Source: Bacillota bacterium (GTDB taxonomy: Bacteria; Bacillota; Clostridia; Lachnospirales; Lachnospiraceae). From it: a stretch of 12,676 bases of DNA. The DNA is taken from assembly GCA_023415055.1 (NCBI GenBank), contig JAEZLZ010000070.1:1-12676 (forward strand), written 5' to 3'. This document shows, one piece after another, positions 6,371 through 12,676 of the stretch. A model generated the notes under the pieces. It saw only the letters and a list, made by a program, of their open reading frames with translations, ran no database searches and was not told where the DNA came from. How positions within the stretch are numbered: position 1 is the stretch's first letter; every line of letters begins with the position of its first letter. The translations under genes and the position numbers were made by a program.

Positions 6371-7828
6371 ATGAAAAGGCAAAAAAGGCATAAGGGCCGG
6401 ACAAAACAAATCATCATTCTGTTGCTAAGTGTCGAAGTTCTATTGATCGTAAGCGGCTTTGCCTACTTTAAACTGCAATCGGCGGGAGCAGCGAATAGGC
6501 CAACAATTGCTGTGACAGATCAGATTGCTCTACTGAATGAGGAGATGAATCCGAGGGCTTTTTTAGTTGAAACAGAAGATACAGCACTGCTTCGGGCATC
6601 ATTTAAAGAAATTCCGGATACATCGATACCTGGGGAGCTGATCGTGACGATTATACTTGAAGATAATGGTAAGAATAGAGTAGAGAAGTCGGCAAAGCTT
6701 ACGGTACTCGATATTAATAGCTCCATAGCTATTGAAGCCGGCTCCGATAAGAATATTACGGTAGATGATTTCATGAATACAGAAGAGTATGATGCTTCCT
6801 TTATCACGGATATCAGGGCATTGGACTTGAGTAAGCCTGCAACCCACACAGTTGAGCTGAGTGTGAGCGGTAAAACCTTTACAGCTTATATTGAAGTCGT
6901 GGATACCACAGCGCCGAAAGCGACGGCGAAGAGCCAAAAGAGCTGGGCAGGCGACGAATTGGAGGCAGCAGCCTTTGTGGAGAAGATCGATGATATCAGT
7001 GAGGTTACCGTAAGTTACAAGACCGCGCCGGATTTTAACCGAAGCGGAGAACAGAACCTGATCATACTATTAAAGGACAGTGCAGGAAATACCACTGAGC
7101 TGCCGGTGACTTTAACTGTGGAGAAGGATACACAGGCTCCGGAGTTTGTGGGAACAATTGATAAGATAGTCTCCATCGGTGAATCAATATCTTATAAAAA
7201 GGGAGTCAGCGTAACAGATAATAAGGATAAGGAATTGAGCTTTACTGTAGACAGTAGTAAGGTAAATCTAAAGAAGGAGGGAACTTATCCGGTAATCTAT
7301 ACCGCAAAGGATTCCTCCGGTAATCAGACAACAAAGACCATCCAGGTAGAAGTGAAGAAATTCACTGTTTCTGAGGATTCGGTAAATGAATTATGTGATG
7401 ATATCCTTAATGAGGTAACAAAAAGCACAATGACTAACCGGGAGACAGCATATGCCATCTACCGATGGATCAAACAACACATCTCATACAGCGGAGATTC
7501 GGACAAATCAGACTGGTTAGCGGAAGCGTATCGCGGAATGACAAACCGAAACGGAGACTGCTTTACTTATTTTGCTGTTGCACAGGCTCTTCTGACCAGA
7601 TCTGGAATCGATAACATGGAGGTAACCAGAGTAGGAGGCAGGACCCGACACTACTGGAACCTTGTGAATTGCGGAGACGGCTGGTATCATTTTGATTCCT
7701 GTCCGAATAAGGATCATATGGAATCCTTTATGCTGACTGATAAAGAGGTAGAAGAATATACGAAGAAAAGAGGAAACAATTATTATAATTTTGATAAATC
7801 ACTGTATCCTGCTACACCCGATAAATAG
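6371..7828 (+). CDS. Membrane-anchored Ig-like/transglutaminase-like protein
   Basis: A 485-residue protein with a very basic N-terminus (MKRQKRHKGRTKQ), then one hydrophobic helix (about residues 14-33, IIILLLSVEVLLIVSGFAYF) acting as an uncleaved signal anchor. The rest faces outside. Residues ~45-335 contain two to three bacterial Ig-like (DUF5011/HYR-type) modules, marked by repeated DTTAPK/DTQAPEF starts and KDSAGNTT/KDSSGNQTT ends. Residues ~345-485 are a transglutaminase-like (transglut_core) domain with the full triad: Cys397 in NGDCFTYF, His427 in RHYWNLV and Asp442 in HFDSCP. Such domains act as cysteine proteases or acyl transferases on wall peptides or proteins. GGGAGG lies 5 bases before ATG 6371. 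The racemase starts 45 bases downstream, so the gene probably heads the dlt-like operon. Its substrate is not evident. Confidence 0.88.
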   Translation: MKRQKRHKGRTKQIIILLLSVEVLLIVSGFAYFKLQSAGAANRPTIAVTDQIALLNEEMNPRAFLVETEDTALLRASFKEIPDTSIPGELIVTIILEDNGKNRVEKSAKLTVLDINSSIAIEAGSDKNITVDDFMNTEEYDASFITDIRALDLSKPATHTVELSVSGKTFTAYIEVVDTTAPKATAKSQKSWAGDELEAAAFVEKIDDISEVTVSYKTAPDFNRSGEQNLIILLKDSAGNTTELPVTLTVEKDTQAPEFVGTIDKIVSIGESISYKKGVSVTDNKDKELSFTVDSSKVNLKKEGTYPVIYTAKDSSGNQTTKTIQVEVKKFTVSEDSVNELCDDILNEVTKSTMTNRETAYAIYRWIKQHISYSGDSDKSDWLAEAYRGMTNRNGDCFTYFAVAQALLTRSGIDNMEVTRVGGRTRHYWNLVNCGDGWYHFDSCPNKDHMESFMLTDKEVEEYTKKRGNNYYNFDKSLYPATPDK

Positions 7829-7873
7829 GAAGCGAAGAGTGCTTCCCCAATTTATTTGAAAAGGGGATTACTT

Positions 7874-8614
7874 ATGAAACGATTGGGTGTCATCGGCGGC
7901 CTGGGTCCACTTGCAACTGCATATTTTTACGAGCTTGTTATAAAGATGACGGATGCGGTGACTGATCAGGAGCACATTGAGATGATGATATACAGTAAGC
8001 CCTCCATTCCGGACAGAACGGATTATATTTTGAGAAAGACCACTGAGAATCCGGTCCATCCGATGTTAGATATCGGGAGACGTTTAGTAGCTATGGGAGC
8101 TGATTATATTGCTATACCCTGCATTACTGCACACTATTTTCATGATGTCTTATCCAGGGGCATTAAGGCCCCTGTCATCCATGCGATCCGGGAGACAGCT
8201 GTTTATCTAAAGAAACAGGGTATACGCCATGCCGGAATTATGGCTACTGAAGGGACGATTCATAGTGCTCTCTTTCAGAAAGAGCTGGAGGAATACGGGA
8301 TTCTATCCGTATTGCCCAGCGATGAGAGCCAGCAGGCGATATCGGATATCATCTATCAGAACATCAAGGCGAACCAGCCTGTGGATTATACTAAATTTGA
8401 AGGAATATCCGAGCAGCTTCGATGTGACGGTGCCGAGGTGATCATTCTCGGTTGTACGGAACTGAGCTTAATTAAGCGGGATTTTAATATCGGACCGGGA
8501 TATCTGGATGCGATGGAGGTACTTGCGATGCGTTGTGTAGTTCTTAGTGAGGCAAGGCTTAGAAAGGAATATGAGACGCTTATCACGGAACAACATGAAT
8601 TATTGAAGGTATAG
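7874..8614 (+). CDS. Aspartate/glutamate racemase family protein
   Basis: A 246-residue cofactor-independent amino acid racemase (Asp/Glu racemase superfamily), which interconverts L- and D-forms through two cysteines. It begins MKRLGVIGGLGPLAT, the family opening. The catalytic cysteines are Cys83 in IPCITAHYF and Cys194 in ILGCTELSLI, and length and motif spacing are normal. The first motif is usually PCNTAH; here Asn is replaced by Ile84, which may shift specificity or activity. AAGGGG lies 7 bases before ATG 7874; the in-frame TTG at 7856 has no such site. The adenylation enzyme follows 14 bases after the stop, so the two are almost certainly cotranscribed. I infer it supplies a D-amino acid, probably Asp or Glu, to the dlt-like pathway. 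The true substrate could be another amino acid. Confidence 0.9.
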   Translation: MKRLGVIGGLGPLATAYFYELVIKMTDAVTDQEHIEMMIYSKPSIPDRTDYILRKTTENPVHPMLDIGRRLVAMGADYIAIPCITAHYFHDVLSRGIKAPVIHAIRETAVYLKKQGIRHAGIMATEGTIHSALFQKELEEYGILSVLPSDESQQAISDIIYQNIKANQPVDYTKFEGISEQLRCDGAEVIILGCTELSLIKRDFNIGPGYLDAMEVLAMRCVVLSEARLRKEYETLITEQHELLKV

Positions 8615-8628
8615 TGGAAAGGATAACA

Positions 8629-10143
8629 ATGCAAAGAAATGTTTTGGAATATCTGGAACAAATCATGGATCAGGTTCCGGATAAAATAGCTTACGCAAAT
8701 GAGAAGATGGGATATTCCTTCCGGCAGGTCTATGATTATTCCAGAGCAATCGGTACTTATCTCGCTGAAAAGAACTTATGCAAGGAGCCGGTTGTGGTAT
8801 TTATGGGAAAGCATCCGGCTGAGATCGTTGCCTTTTATGGAGTAATCTATTCCGGTAATTATTATGTTCCGATTGATGAAGAGATGCCTTGGCATCGAAT
8901 TGAACTTATCTTTGAGAATCTTAAGCCGAGAGCAGTAATCTGTGACAATAATACCTGCAAGCTGCTAAATCAACTATCTTATGAGGGAGAACTGCTGCTT
9001 TATGAGAATATGATAAATTATCCGGCAGAATCATCATTACTGGGAAGGATTCGTGACCGGCAGCTGGACACAGATCCAATCTATACTGTATTTACCTCCG
9101 GCTCCACCGGTGTACCGAAGGGAGTAATTGCTTGCCATCGCTCAGTGATCGATTATGTTGATACCTTATCTGAGTTATTAAATGTGAATCGGGAAACGGT
9201 ATTCGGTGTTCAGGTTCCGCTTTATGTAGATGCCTGTCTTAAGGAGCTTTACCCGACTTTAAAATATGGAGCTACAGCCTATCTTATCCCGAAGAATTTA
9301 TTTTCCTTTCCGCTACATCTGATTGAATTTCTGAATGAACATAGAGTCAATACTGTCTGCTGGGTTGTATCCGCTTTGACGATGATATCAGCCTTTGGAG
9401 CTTTAGAAAAGGAGGTGCCCAGATATTTGCATACGATTGCCTTTGGCAGCGAAGTTTTTCCGATGAAGCAATTTCATATCTGGAGAAAGCATCTTCCGAA
9501 AGCAAGATATATCAATTTATACGGGCCGACCGAAGCGACGGGTATGTCCTGCTACTATGAGGTGGACAGAGATTTCGCACTTGATGAGCTACTGCCCATC
9601 GGTAAGCCCTTTCCAAATAAAGAGATTATCTTACTGGATGAGAATAATCAACCATCCAAATTAGGGCAGGAAGGTGAGATCTGCATCCGGGGAACAGGTT
9701 TGACACTGGGATATTATAATAATTTTGATAAAACCAAAGAAGTATTTGTACAAAATCCATTAAATCATGCATATCCTGAACTGATCTATCGAACCGGAGA
9801 CGTTGGAAAACTGAATGATCGTGGCGAGCTGATGTTTGTTTCCCGAAAGGACAATCAGATCAAGCATATGGGACATCGAATCGAGCTTGGCGAGATAGAA
9901 AGTGCTACAAATCAATTGGAAAAGATCAAAAGTGCTTGTGCTGTATTCGACCATATGAAAAAGAAGATCATTCTGTATTATGTCGGTGATATGACAAAAG
10001 CACAGGTAGCCTTATCCTTAAAGGAAAAGCTACCAAGATATATGATTCCGAACATCATCGAAGAGCTTGAAGAGATGCCGCTTACCTCCAATGGCAAGAT
10101 GAATCGGGTGGTATTAATAGAGAAATATCAAAATAAAAATTAA
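8629..10143 (+). CDS. DltA/NRPS-type amino acid adenylation enzyme
   Basis: A 504-residue standalone adenylation domain: ATP plus amino acid gives aminoacyl-AMP, then a thioester on a carrier protein. Core motifs are in order: A3 TVFTSGSTGVPKG (~153-165), A5 YGPTEAT (298-304), A7 YRTGD (387-391), A8 KHMGHRIELGEIE, and A10 NGKMNR with catalytic Lys490. Size and LYPTLKYG resemble DltA. The binding pocket differs: by-eye alignment to GrsA gives Asp201 (235), Ala202 (236) and Lys205 (239, Trp in GrsA). The D-A-K start is shared with one published Glu-activating code (DAKDLGVVDK, from memory). The Cys of DltA's FCGE motif, linked to D-Ala selection, is replaced by Gly in FGSE. GGAAAGG lies 6 bases before ATG 8629. 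The carrier gene follows 43 bases downstream. D-Ala activation remains possible. Confidence 0.88.
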   Translation: MQRNVLEYLEQIMDQVPDKIAYANEKMGYSFRQVYDYSRAIGTYLAEKNLCKEPVVVFMGKHPAEIVAFYGVIYSGNYYVPIDEEMPWHRIELIFENLKPRAVICDNNTCKLLNQLSYEGELLLYENMINYPAESSLLGRIRDRQLDTDPIYTVFTSGSTGVPKGVIACHRSVIDYVDTLSELLNVNRETVFGVQVPLYVDACLKELYPTLKYGATAYLIPKNLFSFPLHLIEFLNEHRVNTVCWVVSALTMISAFGALEKEVPRYLHTIAFGSEVFPMKQFHIWRKHLPKARYINLYGPTEATGMSCYYEVDRDFALDELLPIGKPFPNKEIILLDENNQPSKLGQEGEICIRGTGLTLGYYNNFDKTKEVFVQNPLNHAYPELIYRTGDVGKLNDRGELMFVSRKDNQIKHMGHRIELGEIESATNQLEKIKSACAVFDHMKKKIILYYVGDMTKAQVALSLKEKLPRYMIPNIIEELEEMPLTSNGKMNRVVLIEKYQNKN

Positions 10144-10186
10144 GACATGGCGTTATGATGATCATGACTCATGCAGAGGAGGATTT

Positions 10187-10414
10187 ATGGAAGTTATTCT
10201 TGAAATACTTAGCGGGCTGCATCCGGAAGTGGATTTTGAAACCTGCGTCACACTGATCGACGATAAGATAATTGATTCCTTTGATATTGTATCCATCGTA
10301 TCTGATCTCAGTGATGAGTTTGATATTACAATCCCGGTGGAAGAAATTATCCCAAAAAATTTTAATTCGGCAAAAGCACTGTATGCCATGGTGGAACGCC
10401 TGACAGAGGAGTAG
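10187..10414 (+). CDS. DltC-type acyl/D-amino-acid carrier protein
   Basis: A 75-residue acidic carrier protein of the ACP/PCP/DltC fold. The phosphopantetheine attachment serine is Ser31 within LIDDKIIDSFDIVSIV, a DSFD version of the usual DSL/DSM motif, followed by the helix II sequence DLSDEFDITIP and the C-terminal PKNFNSAKALYAMVERL. It would hold the amino acid as a thioester, loaded by the preceding adenylation enzyme and unloaded at the membrane acyltransferase. AGAGGAGG sits 4 bases before the ATG, a strong site. The MBOAT gene starts 2 bases after its stop, suggesting translational coupling. Size and position between adenylation enzyme and MBOAT fit a DltC role better than a fatty-acid ACP. 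Confidence 0.9.
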   Translation: MEVILEILSGLHPEVDFETCVTLIDDKIIDSFDIVSIVSDLSDEFDITIPVEEIIPKNFNSAKALYAMVERLTEE

Positions 10415-10416
10415 GT

Positions 10417-12006
10417 ATGCTTTTTACATCCTATCGTTTTATCCTATTTATTCTTATATTATTCGTTGTTTATTATATCATACCAAAGAAAATGCAATGG
10501 ATGCTATTACTGCTCGCCAGCTACCTGTTTTACAGTATAGCAGGGATACAATATCTAATCTATATTACGGCAACCACGCTATCCACCTATTTTATCAGCA
10601 TCCGCTTAACAAAGCTGCAAACGGTTCAGAGCACTTATCTGAAGGAGCATAAGGAAGCATTGGACCGTGAAGAGAGAAAGGCATACAAAGCTTTAATGAA
10701 GCTAAAACAGAGAAGATGGCTGGTTCTATGTCTTGTAATTAATTTCGGAATACTGGCAGTGTTGAAATATTCGGATTTTACAATCACCAATCTGAATGGT
10801 GTCCTAAAAATATTCGGGACAAAGCCTCTGCCCTTAATCGGTTTTGTTCTCCCGCTTGGTATCTCCTTTTATACCTTCCAGACCATGGGTTACCTGATTG
10901 ATATATATCGCGAGAAATACCCATATGAGCAAAATGTCTTCAAACTAGCATTATTTATCTCGTTTTTCCCGCAATTGATTCAGGGACCCATCAGTCGTTT
11001 TGATGATCTTAAGGAAACCTTATTTTCAGAACACATGGTGAATGGCAGGAACATAGCCTTCGGTCTGCAGAGAATCTTATGGGGATACTTTAAGAAGCTT
11101 GTGATAGCAGACCGATTATTGATCGCTGTGAATACGATCGTACGTAATCCGGAGGAGTTTCAGGGTGTCTATGTTCTGGTCGGTATGTTTTTCTATGCGA
11201 TCACGCTTTATGCAGATTTTACCGGTGGAATAGATATAACGATTGGTGTAGCAGAGGTCCTTGGAATTCGGATCCGTGAGAACTTTGAGCGACCGTATTT
11301 CTCAAAATCCATCGCGGAGTACTGGAGAAGATGGCACATCACCTTAGGAACCTGGTTCAAGGAATATCTGTTTTATCCCATCTCGGTAAGCAAATCCATG
11401 CTGGAATTATCAAAAAACTGTAAAAAGAGTGTGGGAGAGTGGTTAGGGAGAAGGGTTTCCATCTACATCGCATCCATCGTTGTGTGGTTTATCACGGGGA
11501 TCTGGCACGGGGCGGCCTGGAACTTTGTGGTGTGGGGATTACTCAACTGCTTCTTTATCCTTGCATCACAGGAATGCATTCCCTTGTATGAAAGATTTCA
11601 TGCCAGATTTCATGTAAGACATACCTTCGTTTACCGGTTATTCCAAGTGGGACGAACCTTCTGGCTGATGAGCTTTCTTCGTGCCTTTGACTGTTACCGG
11701 GATGTTGGTACTACCTTCCGCATGTATACCACTCTGATTACCAGATGGAATTATTCCGAGCTGTTTCAGGGAGGATTAATGCGGCTTGGATTAACGATAG
11801 CGGATTATTTTGTATTAACATTGGCCGTTGTACTGGTTCTTGCAATCAGTCTGTACGGACGTTTCGGAAGCGTAAGAGAAAAACTAGCAGCAAGGCCATT
11901 GACGGTTCAATATGCTGCTTATGGGTTTCTGTTTTTAATGATATTAATCCTTGGAGCCTACGGAGTAGGATATGATGCCAGTCAATTCATCTACAGCCAA
12001 TTTTGA
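10417..12006 (+). CDS. MBOAT-family O-acyltransferase, AlgI/DltB type
   Basis: A 529-residue polytopic membrane protein with about ten hydrophobic segments. MBOAT signatures are plain: FFPQLIQGPISRF, YWRRWHITLGTWFKEYLFYP (His307) and TGIWHGAAWNFVVWGLLN with the catalytic His364. The family moves acyl groups from inside carriers to surface polysaccharides (AlgI alginate acetylation, DltB D-alanylation, PatA/OatA-like peptidoglycan O-acylation). In sequence it looks closer to AlgI-type proteins than to short DltB (about 400 aa), but the upstream adenylation enzyme and carrier argue for an aminoacyl donor. A highly charged, probably helical cytoplasmic loop (residues ~62-100, rich in Lys/Glu/Arg) follows the first membrane segments and could dock the carrier. 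ATG 10417 is 2 bases from the carrier stop, with GAGGAG of that gene's end serving as its ribosome binding site. Confidence 0.93.
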   Translation: MLFTSYRFILFILILFVVYYIIPKKMQWMLLLLASYLFYSIAGIQYLIYITATTLSTYFISIRLTKLQTVQSTYLKEHKEALDREERKAYKALMKLKQRRWLVLCLVINFGILAVLKYSDFTITNLNGVLKIFGTKPLPLIGFVLPLGISFYTFQTMGYLIDIYREKYPYEQNVFKLALFISFFPQLIQGPISRFDDLKETLFSEHMVNGRNIAFGLQRILWGYFKKLVIADRLLIAVNTIVRNPEEFQGVYVLVGMFFYAITLYADFTGGIDITIGVAEVLGIRIRENFERPYFSKSIAEYWRRWHITLGTWFKEYLFYPISVSKSMLELSKNCKKSVGEWLGRRVSIYIASIVVWFITGIWHGAAWNFVVWGLLNCFFILASQECIPLYERFHARFHVRHTFVYRLFQVGRTFWLMSFLRAFDCYRDVGTTFRMYTTLITRWNYSELFQGGLMRLGLTIADYFVLTLAVVLVLAISLYGRFGSVREKLAARPLTVQYAAYGFLFLMILILGAYGVGYDASQFIYSQF

Positions 12007-12066
12007 TAATGGGCCTTTGTCTGAGATAACATAAGCCAAGATACAGGAAAGAAAGGCAAATATGGA

Positions 12067-12676
12067 ATGATAAAAAAAATGTTAATTCATATCGGAGCAA
12101 TACTGGTTACGCTTTGTGTGCTGGTACTGTTACAGAGATTGCTTATGCCAAAATACATTTCAACCATTCATGAAGGCAATCTGATTAAGGAATATTATGA
12201 TGAGGTTAAGGCACATGATGTGATATTCATCGGTGACTGCGAGGTGTTCTCCAATGTGTCTCCGATTACATTATGGGAGCAGTACGGGATCACCAGCTAC
12301 ATTCGCGGAAGTGCACAGCAGCTGATCTGGCAGTCTTATTATCTGCTTGAGGATACGCTGCGTTACGAGAAGCCGAAGGTAGTAGTATATAATGTGCTTG
12401 CTATGAAATACAATGAACCTCAGAAGGAGGCCTACAACCGTCTTACACTGGATGGAATGAAGCTGTCGGGAGCGAAGCTTCGTGCGATCAAGGCTTCCAT
12501 GACGGAAGGAGAAGCCTTCCTTACTTACTTGTTTCCGATCCTTCGCTATCATTCCAGATGGAATGAACTGTCAGGGGAAGACATAAGATATCTGTTTCAT
12601 CGGAAGACCCTATCCCATAACGGATATCTGATGCGTATCGATACCAAGCCGGTGACTGTTGTTCCGAAGGGGAAGA
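12067..12676 (+). CDS. SGNH/DltD-like surface protein with Cys nucleophile position (3' end outside window)
   Basis: The first 203 residues of a protein running off the right edge. MIKKMLIHIGAILVTLCVLV is a signal anchor (hydrophobic residues ~6-22), so the rest should be extracytoplasmic. The first recognisable block is IFIGDCEVFSNVSP. This matches the SGNH block I (GDS) and the GSSE motif of DltD, but the nucleophile position is Cys58. A second block, RGSAQQLIWQSYYLLEDTL followed by KPKVVVYNV, matches the next SGNH strands. AlgJ/DltD-type partners complete polymer O-acylation after an MBOAT. The gene is 60 bases after the MBOAT stop, in the same direction. AAAGG lies 10 bases before ATG 12067; ATG 12079 is an alternative. 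The family's usual catalytic Asp/His pair would lie beyond the window. Confidence 0.8.
   Translation, partial: MIKKMLIHIGAILVTLCVLVLLQRLLMPKYISTIHEGNLIKEYYDEVKAHDVIFIGDCEVFSNVSPITLWEQYGITSYIRGSAQQLIWQSYYLLEDTLRYEKPKVVVYNVLAMKYNEPQKEAYNRLTLDGMKLSGAKLRAIKASMTEGEAFLTYLFPILRYHSRWNELSGEDIRYLFHRKTLSHNGYLMRIDTKPVTVVPKGK

Noticed and set aside
7828..7866. Hairpin GGAAGC/GCTTCC and a competing CCCC/GGGG pairing that could hide the racemase ribosome binding site
   Set aside because: Stems are only 4-6 bp with no U-tract after the first; too weak to call an attenuator, though it could reduce readthrough slightly.
12062..12070. ATG at 12062 as a start for the SGNH gene
   Set aside because: Followed immediately by a stop codon (ATG GAA TGA); the real frame begins at 12067.

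Overview
The window looks like chromosomal DNA of a low-to-moderate GC, spore-forming type of Firmicute, most likely a clostridial organism of the Lachnospiraceae sort. This rests on strong AGGAGG-type ribosome binding sites, TTGACA/TATAAT promoters, a PcrA helicase, a DUF1836 protein, a YerC-type repressor and an AlgI/DltB-type MBOAT cassette. The taxonomic placement is inference from gene content, not a search.

Left part (1-3240). The 5' part of a pcrA helicase gene reads leftward off the window edge. It faces away from a DUF1836 gene (about 1700-2395), so both promoters lie in the 1534-1681 gap. A palindromic repeat and hairpin region (2418-2551) separates DUF1836 from a convergent YerC/TrpR-family repressor gene (2562-2864, minus). 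Next comes a tiny minus-strand gene (3029-3229) for a 66-residue basic protein with six collagen-like Gly-Pro-X triplets.

Middle part (3423-6240). A large plus-strand gene (849 aa) joins an N-terminal KaiC/RecA-like domain that has lost its P-loop to a PEP-synthase-type ATP-grasp domain and a conserved C-terminal domain. It has no phosphohistidine domain and no PEP/pyruvate barrel. A 27-residue small protein gene with an excellent ribosome binding site and a long stem-loop follow.

Right part (6337-12676, open at the end). This is probably one long plus-strand transcription unit with gaps of 2-60 bp: a membrane-anchored Ig-like/transglutaminase protein, an aspartate/glutamate racemase, an NRPS/DltA-type adenylation enzyme, a DltC-type carrier protein, an AlgI/DltB-type MBOAT acyltransferase, and an SGNH/DltD-type protein with Cys in place of the nucleophilic Ser. 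It has the parts list of the dlt (D-alanylation) pathway plus its own racemase, and the adenylation pocket carries a Lys where some Glu-activating domains have one. My main hypothesis is a dlt-like system that activates an acidic (D-)amino acid made by the neighbouring racemase, loads it on the carrier, and transfers it across the membrane onto a cell-surface polymer.
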